A DNA stretch of 12,269 nt from Candidatus Aenigmatarchaeota archaeon (GTDB taxonomy: Archaea; Aenigmatarchaeota; Aenigmatarchaeia; GW2011-AR5), in NCBI GenBank assembly GCA_016202845.1, contig JACQNW010000068.1:1-12269 (forward strand), read 5' to 3'. Positions 6,654 to 12,269 of the stretch are shown here, in pieces. Position 1 is the first letter of the stretch, and each line of letters opens with the position of its first letter. A program made the translations under genes and the position numbers. The notes beneath the pieces were generated by a model. That model was not told the DNA's origin, searched no databases, and saw only the letters and a program-made list of their open reading frames with translations.

Positions 6654-7619
6654 TCATTTTTTGCCTGTCTTCAAGATAGACCATATGTCTATTTTTTTGC
6701 TGAGGTATACAAAAGACAGCCCGCCAAGAAGTGCATTATACCAGAAGGAAATGAATCTCATAAGCAAGGTAGCTGTGACTGCTATTGTCGCAGGAACACC
6801 AGTTATGCCAAGCAAAAGAGCCATGACAATCTCTGTGCTTCCAAGTCCGCCTGGCAGTGAAGATGCTATTCCAAGTACGGCTGATATAGAAATTATGCCC
6901 GCAAGCACAAGAAGGTCTGGCTGTATTCCAAGCGAATACAGCACCAGATATAAGACCACGGCATCAAGCATCCATGCAGCAGCTGTGGATAACAGGCTGA
7001 GGCCCAGGCGGGTTTTTTTGAATTTGGTCTCATAAAAGGTATTTATGAACTCGTCGGAGATCCGGCGCAGTACAGGAAACTTTTTCCCTATATGGAACAG
7101 CCTTAGGCCGAAAGACCTTACTTCTAATGCCAAAAGAGCAACCGACACTATCAAAAGAACAAGAATTATGCCGATCAAGCCAAAAATAAAGAACTCATTA
7201 TTTATTAGAACAAGTTGCACGCCAAAGATTGCCAATACTAGAAGAACTATTAGGTCGAATATTCTTTCCCATACTATTGAAGCAAGGGATTCCGAGACTG
7301 CTATTCCTTTTCTGGCCTTGAGCAGGATTGCCTTTGCGGGTTCTGCAATTTTGCCTGGAGTAAAATTGCTTACTGTCATGCCAAGCATTTGTACCGGATA
7401 AAGCTCGAAGAAAGTGGCTTTTTTTACTATGAAGTTCCATCTAACAACCCTCATGCTTAATGCAATTGTGGAGACCAATATAGACAAGGCAAGGTACATT
7501 TTGTTTGCCGTAGAAGCAGTTTCAATTAATTTAACCGGGTTTGCAAACCATATTATCAGGACAAGCATTGCAAAACTGACGATTATCGGGATCTTGCGGA
7601 CATGACGCGCATTTATCAT
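6654..7619 (-). CDS. Flippase-like integral membrane protein (LPG synthase TM / UPF0104 family)
   Basis: This 321-residue protein has about seven or eight hydrophobic helices and the motifs of the lysylphosphatidylglycerol-synthase transmembrane-region family, often labelled flippase-like. Seen are SNFTPGKIAEP (84-94), VWERIFDL (116-123), and SSLPGGLGSTE (253-263). There is no aminoacyl-transfer domain, so it is not a complete MprF. Archaeal members such as AglD-type proteins carry this domain next to a GT2 domain and act in late glycan steps. Here the GT2-type enzyme is a separate neighbour, which makes a role in lipid-linked sugar handling or transport plausible but inferred. The ATG at 7619 has a box A (7648-7642). 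It is transcribed away from the reductase gene and ends 181 bases before the GT2 gene. Confidence 0.75.
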   Translation of the reverse strand: MINARHVRKIPIIVSFAMLVLIIWFANPVKLIETASTANKMYLALSILVSTIALSMRVVRWNFIVKKATFFELYPVQMLGMTVSNFTPGKIAEPAKAILLKARKGIAVSESLASIVWERIFDLIVLLVLAIFGVQLVLINNEFFIFGLIGIILVLLIVSVALLALEVRSFGLRLFHIGKKFPVLRRISDEFINTFYETKFKKTRLGLSLLSTAAAWMLDAVVLYLVLYSLGIQPDLLVLAGIISISAVLGIASSLPGGLGSTEIVMALLLGITGVPATIAVTATLLMRFISFWYNALLGGLSFVYLSKKIDIWSILKTGKK

Positions 7620-7641
7620 CTATAAAGAAGCATAAACACAC

Positions 7642-7648
7642 TTAAAAA
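7642..7648 (-). promoter_or_regulatory. Box A (TATA) element of the flippase-like gene
   Basis: The minus strand reads TTTTTAA, 23-29 bases before the ATG at 7619, within the roughly 90-base divergent promoter region shared with the reductase gene. Confidence 0.55.
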
Positions 7649-7682
7649 GATGGAAACTTGATTGAAAATTAATAGTTTTCTC

Positions 7683-7688
7683 TTATAG
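7683..7688 (+). promoter_or_regulatory. Possible box A element of the reductase gene
   Basis: TTATAG lies 22-27 bases before the ATG at 7710. The position fits the other promoters here, though the sequence is a weaker match. It favours 7710 over the ATG at 7704 as the start. Confidence 0.4.
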
Positions 7689-7709
7689 TTGATTTAATTT
7701 TTGATGTTT

Positions 7710-8792
7710 ATGTACGACGTAATAGTTGTTGGTTCTGGAATAGGCGGCTCTCATTTAGCAAGCAAATTATCGTGCAAAACGCTTGTTCTTGAAAAAGAAA
7801 AAACAATAAAGCCAAAGGACAGTGGCATTGTTTCAAAGCATTTTTTTGATTTCTTTGGCAAAGAGTTTATCAAAAATGAGATTTTTGAGATGAAAATCAT
7901 TGCACCTTCCGGGGCAATAATAAACCTCCACAGATCGTCCGAGCCTATGGCTTACATCCTTAAAAGAGAGCATTTTGCCAGTCATTTGAGAAAAATGGCG
8001 CGAAAGCATGCTGACATAAAAACTGAAATTGTGCAGGAAATTCTTTATGAAGATGGCTTCGTAAGAGTGACGACAAACAATGGCGAATACGAAACAAAGC
8101 TTGTTGTAGGCGCCGACGGCGGGAATTCTTTGGTGCGCAGATCAGCCGGAATAGAATCGCCTGACATAGCACTAGGAATAATGGTTCGCTGCAGGAAAAA
8201 ACTTCCGCAGAAATGCATACAAGTTTTTATGAACAAATACTACTCGCCAGATTTTTACTCATGGATTATTCCACAGAACAAAGAATATGGGCTGATCTCT
8301 CATGTAAGGCCAAAGGGATATTTGGACCATTTTCAAACGCAGCAAATGCTGCCGGGCGGCAAGGTCTATGCTGCCGTACTTCCAGTAGGCACATGCAAGA
8401 GCTATGCAGATAACACAGTACTTTTAGGCGAAGCTGCAGGAATAACAAAGCCCCTTACAGGTGGGGGCATTGTGTTTTCGCTTGCAACAGCAGAAATTGC
8501 AGCTGATGTTATCAATGATGCAATTCAAGTCGGCGCTTATGACAGGAATTATCTGCGCAGCTATGAGCGTGGGTGGCAGATGAAGCTTGGAAAAGAAATA
8601 AAGAAACAGCTTCTTGCCCGGCGCCTTTATAGGAAACTGGCAAATAAGGACATAGATGATGTTTTCAAAACTTTTGGGTCTCACGTAGAAAAATTTGATT
8701 ACGATTATGACAAGCTCAGCCAGGCTGCAAAGACTATACCAAAGTTAAAGCTCTTGAAATTCATGATAAGCAAGGCTAAATTGATATTCTAG
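7710..8792 (+). CDS. Geranylgeranyl reductase family FAD-dependent oxidoreductase
   Basis: This 360-residue flavoprotein belongs to the geranylgeranyl reductase family, which saturates isoprenoid double bonds in archaeal lipids and, in some archaea, dolichol. The N-terminal Rossmann motif is GSGIGG (8-13). A middle motif, VVGADGGNSLVRR (about 132-144), and the C-terminal flavin site LGEAAGITKPLTGGGI (about 239-254) are all present. YSWIIP (183-188) matches the substrate-side YxWxFP motif of the family. Length is slightly below the usual 390 or so. I start at the ATG at 7710, which gives the typical MYDVIVVG opening and places TTATAG about 25 bases upstream; the ATG at 7704 and TTG at 7701 are possible. 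It is divergent from the glycosylation block, so it may serve dolichol as well as membrane lipids. The substrate is inferred. Confidence 0.82.
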   Translation: MYDVIVVGSGIGGSHLASKLSCKTLVLEKEKTIKPKDSGIVSKHFFDFFGKEFIKNEIFEMKIIAPSGAIINLHRSSEPMAYILKREHFASHLRKMARKHADIKTEIVQEILYEDGFVRVTTNNGEYETKLVVGADGGNSLVRRSAGIESPDIALGIMVRCRKKLPQKCIQVFMNKYYSPDFYSWIIPQNKEYGLISHVRPKGYLDHFQTQQMLPGGKVYAAVLPVGTCKSYADNTVLLGEAAGITKPLTGGGIVFSLATAEIAADVINDAIQVGAYDRNYLRSYERGWQMKLGKEIKKQLLARRLYRKLANKDIDDVFKTFGSHVEKFDYDYDKLSQAAKTIPKLKLLKFMISKAKLIF

Positions 8793-8806
8793 AGGATAAA
8801 TTTCAG

Positions 8807-8813
8807 TTTTTAA
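8807..8813 (+). promoter_or_regulatory. Box A (TATA) element of secFD
   Basis: TTTTTAA lies 25-31 bases before the ATG at 8838. It sits in the 45-base gap after the reductase gene and suggests that secFD has its own promoter and a leader of only a few bases. Confidence 0.5.
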
Positions 8814-8837
8814 CCTTTATTGTAATAGGTTTTGTTG

Positions 8838-9731
8838 ATGTCAGAACAAGTTGGAAAAGGAACCGGCGCCAAAGGCGTCTCTTTGCTTTACAGGCCAATA
8901 AACAAATATTGGAAGTTTTTGATGTGGCTTCCTGTCATATGGCTTGTTATATCATTCGGAATTATTGGCTACAGCCTGGCAACAACAGGCGAGGCCCTAA
9001 AAAAAGATATAGAACTTTCCGGCGGCAAGCTTATTGAAGTGGAAGTCGGTTCTGTAAACATGGAAGGCTTGCAGCAAAAAATGCCTTTTGCTAGCTTTAG
9101 GTTGCTGTCGGGTTCTAGGAGCGTTTTGCTTGTCCAAATACCGTTTGAAATGGATGAAAAACAAGTGTTCGACCAACTGAAAACATTTGTAGAGGTTCGT
9201 AGTGAGCCGTCCTTCCGCACAGTAGAACCGCTTTTGGGCGATATATTTTTTCAGCAAGTTCAAATTGCGCTGGTAGTTGCATTCATCTTTATGGCATTCG
9301 TAGTATTTGTCCTGTTCAGGTCATTTGTCCCTTCAACCGCCGTGGTTCTTGCCGCAATTACAGACATTGTTGGGACAATAGGAGTCATGAATTTGCTAAA
9401 TATTGAATTATCTCTGCCAGTTGTTGCAGCATTGCTTACATTGATTGGTTATTCTGTTGATACTGACATCTTGCTTACGTCTCGATTGCTAAAATCAGGG
9501 GCCCTTTCATTGGAAGATCTTCCAGGAAGAATAAGTGAAGCAATGTCTACTGGTCTTACATTGACCCTGACAGCGCTTGCTGCTTTGATATCATTGCAGA
9601 TATTCACAAACTCCTTTGTTCTGGAAAGCATTGCAAAAGTCCTCATCATCGGCCTTGTCATTGATATTTTTGCAACATGGCTTACAAACGCAGGAATACT
9701 TAGATGGTGGCTCAAGAGGCGGGCAAAATGA
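8838..9731 (+). CDS. secF: Protein-export membrane protein SecF
   Basis: This 297-residue protein is archaeal SecF, a partner of SecD that aids Sec-dependent export from the outer side of the membrane. A first helix (about 29-48) is followed by an external domain opening with ELSGGKLIEVEV, then five helices. The most diagnostic stretch runs from AITDIVGTIGVMNLL through ELSLPVVAALLTLIGY to SVDTDILLTSRLLKSG (about 172-221). EAMSTGLTLTLTALAAL follows, as in the family. I choose the ATG at 8838: two in-frame TTG codons just before it are alternative starts, but AGGT at 8827-8830 lies 7 bases upstream of the ATG. The stop overlaps the secD start in an ATGA, so the two are translationally coupled. 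The order secF before secD is known in archaea. Confidence 0.95.
   Translation: MSEQVGKGTGAKGVSLLYRPINKYWKFLMWLPVIWLVISFGIIGYSLATTGEALKKDIELSGGKLIEVEVGSVNMEGLQQKMPFASFRLLSGSRSVLLVQIPFEMDEKQVFDQLKTFVEVRSEPSFRTVEPLLGDIFFQQVQIALVVAFIFMAFVVFVLFRSFVPSTAVVLAAITDIVGTIGVMNLLNIELSLPVVAALLTLIGYSVDTDILLTSRLLKSGALSLEDLPGRISEAMSTGLTLTLTALAALISLQIFTNSFVLESIAKVLIIGLVIDIFATWLTNAGILRWWLKRRAK
9716..9719 (+). promoter_or_regulatory. Shine-Dalgarno-like GAGG before secD
   Basis: GAGG lies 8 bases before the secD ATG at 9728, inside the end of secF. It supports 9728 rather than the earlier in-frame ATG at 9704 as the secD start. Confidence 0.45.
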
Positions 9732-11335
9732 TATTAAAAAATCCGCGAGTGCTTGTCTGGATATTGTTCATACTAATAGCCCTTGTTGCTATAAGCCCCA
9801 ATTTAAATCCTAAGGGTGTCAAGGTAGTTTTTGTAGAAAAGGATTCTGCATCTGGTTTAGTTCTGGGAGAAACAATTTACAAGATAAATGACCAGGACGC
9901 TACTATACCGCTGGCATCCGGCCAGTATACAGACTTGGTAAAACTTGAAACCAACAAAGGGTCTAAATTTATTCGCGTAAATGGTACGCTTGGCGTTACT
10001 GTTGAAAAAGTTGAGCCGACAAACATTCATTTGGGCATTGACTTGAAAGGTGGTGTAAGAGCAGTAGTCTCAGCAGAGCAGGACGATGCTGCAACAATAG
10101 AACAGATAGTCTCCACATTAAGCACAAGAATAAATGTTTTCGGCTTGAGGGAAGCAGTTATAAGGACTATAACGTCCGGCCAGGATCGTTTCATAGAAAT
10201 TTCTATTGCTGGGGGCAATGAAGGCGAGCTCAGGGATTTGTTGGAAACTCAGGGTGTGTTCGAGGCAAAAATCCCTTTCGCATTGAACGCCGCCGGTGGC
10301 AAAGCAACCCTCAAGTTAGGAAAGGACTATGAAGTTTTTGTCAGCAATGCAAGTATAACTGTAGAAAATAACATATACAAGCCTGGAGAAAAGTTCAATT
10401 TGGAATCAATTGGCTTTGAATATAATAATTTGTCAAACACGCAGAAGCTGGCTTTGACAGCGACTGTTTTCACTGGATCTGATGTAAAGACTGTTTTCTT
10501 TGACCCGCAAAGGTCGCGAATAGAATTTGCAGACTCTGCTTACAGATGGTTCTTCTCTGTTCAGCTAAGCCAGGAAGGTGCAGACAAATTTGCAAAAGTC
10601 ACAAAAAATACTGCAGCAGTGCCTGGTGGCTACCTTGACGCGCCAATTGTATTTTATCTGGACAAGGATTTGATAGACTCGTTAAGCATATCATCCTCAT
10701 TGAAAGGCAGGGCAGAAACAGAAATTCAGATAAGCGGTTCTGCACCAACGCAGCAAACAGCCGTTGATGAAAAAACAAAGCTTCAGTCTATACTAAGGTC
10801 TGGCGCTCTTCCTGTTGAAATAAAAATTGTGCAGCTTGACTCGATTTCACCGACTTTGGGCAGCAGCTTTATGTCATCTGCCGCCTTGGCAGCTTTGGGT
10901 GCATTGATTGGTGTTGCAATAATAGTTTTTGCACGCTACAGAAGGCCAAAGCTTGTAGCGCCAATACTTGTTGTTGTTGTATCAGAAATACTCATAACAC
11001 TGGGCCTTTCTGTGGTTATCGGCTGGACAATTGACTTGGCAGCAATTGGCGGAGTAATAGCAGCTGTCGGCACTGGTATTAACGACCAGATAATAATTTT
11101 AGACCAGGCGTTGAAAGGCGAGGTTGAGCAATTGTCAATCAGGGAAAGAATGAAGCGCGCTTTCTTTATAGTCTTCGGCGCAGCCGGAACTCTTATCGTA
11201 GCAATGCTTCCGCTTACGTTCGTCGGCTTCGGCGCGCTCAGGGGCTTCGCGCTCATAACAATTATTGGCATCCTCATCGGAATATTCATAACACGGCCAG
11301 CGTACGGAAAGATCGTCGAGAGCTTGATGAAATGA
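9728..11335 (+). CDS. secD: Protein-export membrane protein SecD
   Basis: This 535-residue protein is archaeal SecD. An N-terminal helix (about 5-23) is followed by a large external region with the D1 motif HLGIDLKGGVRAV (101-113). A ferredoxin-like P1 part (THE ISTRINVFGLRE-type segment reads STLSTRINVFGLRE) comes next, and then a long insert. The five C-terminal helices (from about 380) carry AAIGGVIAAVGTGINDQIII (about 438-457) and ALRGFALITIIGILIG (503-518), both typical. The ATG at 9728 overlaps the secF stop; an in-frame ATG at 9704 would add 8 residues but lies well inside secF. Archaea lack SecA, so SecDF probably acts after or alongside ribosome-driven translocation. Three N-X-S/T sequons (N85, N207, N234) fall in the external region and could be targets of the AglB encoded nearby, which is inference. 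Confidence 0.95.
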   Translation: MILKNPRVLVWILFILIALVAISPNLNPKGVKVVFVEKDSASGLVLGETIYKINDQDATIPLASGQYTDLVKLETNKGSKFIRVNGTLGVTVEKVEPTNIHLGIDLKGGVRAVVSAEQDDAATIEQIVSTLSTRINVFGLREAVIRTITSGQDRFIEISIAGGNEGELRDLLETQGVFEAKIPFALNAAGGKATLKLGKDYEVFVSNASITVENNIYKPGEKFNLESIGFEYNNLSNTQKLALTATVFTGSDVKTVFFDPQRSRIEFADSAYRWFFSVQLSQEGADKFAKVTKNTAAVPGGYLDAPIVFYLDKDLIDSLSISSSLKGRAETEIQISGSAPTQQTAVDEKTKLQSILRSGALPVEIKIVQLDSISPTLGSSFMSSAALAALGALIGVAIIVFARYRRPKLVAPILVVVVSEILITLGLSVVIGWTIDLAAIGGVIAAVGTGINDQIIILDQALKGEVEQLSIRERMKRAFFIVFGAAGTLIVAMLPLTFVGFGALRGFALITIIGILIGIFITRPAYGKIVESLMK

Positions 11336-11361
11336 TTAATCCCTTTTAAGTTGTCAGTCAG

Positions 11362-11369
11362 TTTTTTAA
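11362..11369 (+). promoter_or_regulatory. Box A (TATA) element of the 110-residue gene
   Basis: TTTTTTAA lies 23-30 bases before the ATG at 11392, matching the other lead genes. The T-rich run could also serve in termination of secFD transcription. Confidence 0.5.
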
Positions 11370-11391
11370 GCTCAGACATTCATAAGTTAAC

Positions 11392-11724
11392 ATGGGGAAT
11401 TTCGCAAGAATTGACCTTAAAGATTTTGTCTACATTTCTTCCAACCCACATCAAGAGCTCGTCAAAGATTTTTTTGAATTAGATTGTTTAAGAGATGGCG
11501 AGATTGCATTATGTGGCACGAGCGAAAGATACGGTCTTGTTGTTTTAGGTGCAGTTAAAGGAAGAAATGGGGATTATTTAATACAAGCTGGAGTTAGGCC
11601 GGGAGAAGTGGATTTAGATGCTTTGAGGGAGTATAAAATAAAGCAAAAAATAGGATCTGCAACTGTTTTAGGATGCGACGACATAGAACGAGTAGACGGC
11701 AAAGGAACCGTATACGCTGCATGA
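11392..11724 (+). CDS. Unrecognised 110-residue soluble protein
   Basis: I do not recognise this protein. It has no signal peptide, membrane helix or clear coiled coil, and it is mixed in charge with alternating strand-like and helix-like stretches. Notable parts are GEIALCGTSERYGLVVLGAV (about 37-56), RPGEVDLDALREYKIKQK, and a Cys-containing VLGCDDIER near the end; its three cysteines are scattered, not in a CxxC. A well-placed box A precedes the ATG, which supports expression. Codon use differs from its neighbours: 7 of 11 leucines are TTA, against 1 of about 46 in secF. It sits 56 bases after secD and converges on nac with only 2 bases between the stop codons. It could be a recently acquired gene or a lineage-specific small protein. 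Confidence 0.7.
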   Translation: MGNFARIDLKDFVYISSNPHQELVKDFFELDCLRDGEIALCGTSERYGLVVLGAVKGRNGDYLIQAGVRPGEVDLDALREYKIKQKIGSATVLGCDDIERVDGKGTVYAA

Positions 11725-11726
11725 TT

Positions 11727-12047
11727 TTATTTCTCCTTAAGTTCCATTATCACCTTTGCCAAGTCATTGTTGAGTTCTTCAAGCTTCTGCTCCACTGTCT
11801 GCCTGTCCTTTCCTGTTTGCTCCATTACTAATTTTATGTCGTCCTCAGAAACAGATTCGTAAAGTTCTCCGGAAATCTGGTAGACATCCTTCCCCATCAT
11901 GTTGGCGATCATTATTTCAGGCTTTTTTATTTTTAGTGTCTTGTTTTTTTGTTTTATTATGACTTCCTCAGCTTCCATTTCCCTGATGTCCATGTTCAGC
12001 TTCTTCATCATCTGCTGTATCTTTTTAGGGTCATTCATTCCAAACAT
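11727..12047 (-). CDS. nac: Nascent polypeptide-associated complex protein (archaeal NAC)
   Basis: This 106-residue protein is archaeal NAC, a homodimeric chaperone that contacts nascent chains at the ribosome tunnel exit. A Met-rich, basic opening (MFGMNDPKKIQQMMKKL) is the typical ribosome-binding start. The NAC beta-barrel follows (about 27-60, with EVIIKQKNKTLKIKKPEI and VYQISGEL). A UBA-like three-helix tail (about 65-104, with DDIKLVMEQTGKDRQTVEQKL) closes it. I use the ATG at 12047: the frame continues upstream to 12200, but that stretch (51 residues) is unlike NAC and overlaps the neighbouring membrane gene. A box A at 12077-12070 sits 23-30 bases upstream of the chosen ATG, confirming it. 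Length matches the family. Confidence 0.93.
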   Translation of the reverse strand: MFGMNDPKKIQQMMKKLNMDIREMEAEEVIIKQKNKTLKIKKPEIMIANMMGKDVYQISGELYESVSEDDIKLVMEQTGKDRQTVEQKLEELNNDLAKVIMELKEK

Positions 12048-12069
12048 AAAAAATATATGCAATTCTGTG

Positions 12070-12077
12070 TTTATATT
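12070..12077 (-). promoter_or_regulatory. Box A (TATA) element of nac
   Basis: The minus strand reads AATATAAA, 23-30 bases before the ATG at 12047. It overlaps the stop codon of the upstream membrane-protein gene. Confidence 0.55.
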
Positions 12078-12269
12078 CCCATATAAAATAAAATCGTCGG
12101 TACGATCAAGACAGCCATCATTGTACTGCGTTTTACCCCAGACAAATTTGTATATATTCCCAGGAAAGTGCATACTGCCAGCAGTGCCAGCCCAATCCAT
12201 TGGGTAAAGATAAAGACAAGAATTATTATAAAAATGATTATGGATCTGCTTAGCAAAGTATAGTTCAAT
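12071..12269 (-). CDS. Small hydrophobic membrane protein, partial
   Basis: The frame is open from the window edge to a TAA at 12073-12071, about 65 residues. It is strongly hydrophobic, with about three membrane segments: RSIIIFIIILVFIF, then WIGLALLAVCTFLGIY, then a C-terminal TMMAVLIVPTILFYMGI after a short basic turn (SGVKRS). No function is recognisable. A TTG at 12268-12266 could be a start, but the gene may begin beyond the window. It ends 23 bases before nac on the same strand, and the competing nac-frame reading of this stretch looks non-coding. Confidence 0.6.
   Translation of the reverse strand, partial: LNYTLLSRSIIIFIIILVFIFTQWIGLALLAVCTFLGIYTNLSGVKRSTMMAVLIVPTILFYMGI

Noticed and set aside
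6614..6657. Short inverted repeats (ATGAC at 6626-6630 with GTCAT at 6640-6644 or 6653-6657) after the flippase-like gene
   Set aside because: The stems are only 5 bases, compete with each other, and lack a clear T-run, so a terminator or RNA call is not justified.
6661..7401. Plus-strand frames of about 120 codons opposite the flippase-like gene
   Set aside because: The minus-strand protein has strong family motifs; the plus-strand frames show none.
10936..11379. A 147-codon minus-strand frame opposite the end of secD
   Set aside because: It is antisense to the conserved membrane helices of SecD and encodes a Ser/Thr/Ile/Pro-rich shadow sequence.
12048..12200. N-terminal extension of nac by 51 residues
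   Set aside because: The sequence is unlike NAC, overlaps the membrane-protein gene in another frame, and lies upstream of a well-placed box A and the typical MFGMN start.

Overview
The window is archaeal chromosomal DNA. This rests on an AglB/STT3-type oligosaccharyltransferase, the archaeal form of SecF and SecD, a geranylgeranyl-reductase-family flavoenzyme, an archaeal NAC protein with a UBA tail, and box A (TATA) promoter elements placed about 25 bases before the start codons of lead genes. The DNA looks AT-rich. A DPANN or euryarchaeal lineage seems plausible, but I cannot fix it from sequence alone.

Layout. Bases 1-125 are intergenic and hold a hairpin repeat. Bases 126-7619 are a minus-strand block for glycan assembly and protein N-glycosylation. 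In transcription order it holds a flippase-like membrane protein (7619-6654), a dolichol-phosphate-mannose-synthase-like GT2 enzyme (6472-5771), a PIG-V-like GT-C mannosyltransferase (5767-4562), a GDP-mannose 4,6-dehydratase interrupted by a full intein (4510-2516), and an oligosaccharyltransferase in two abutting cistrons (2456-1248 and 1247-126). A divergent promoter region at 7620-7709 leads into plus-strand genes: a geranylgeranyl-reductase-family protein, overlapping secF and secD, and an unrecognised 110-residue protein. On the right, convergent with that protein, are nac and a partial small membrane protein, both on the minus strand.

How the genes work together. GDP-mannose feeds both the 4,6-dehydratase (6-deoxyhexose donors) and the GT2 enzyme (polyprenyl-phosphate mannose). 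The PIG-V-like enzyme is a candidate user of the lipid-linked sugar on the outer face of the membrane, the flippase-like protein may help move lipid intermediates, and AglB would transfer the glycan to Asn-X-Ser/Thr sites. The reductase may saturate isoprenoid chains of lipids or dolichol. SecDF aids export of the substrate proteins, and NAC binds nascent chains at the ribosome. The window therefore reads as a protein biogenesis, export and glycosylation neighbourhood.

The points most worth a second look are: the oligosaccharyltransferase split by a single in-frame TAA directly followed by ATG; the intein in the RAFNH/TGPRRG motif of the dehydratase; a 49-base imperfect hairpin repeat in two intergenic gaps; a clean division between apparently leaderless lead genes and Shine-Dalgarno-led internal genes; and the TTA-rich codon use of the unrecognised gene. 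I saw no CRISPR array, tRNA, rRNA or insertion sequence.
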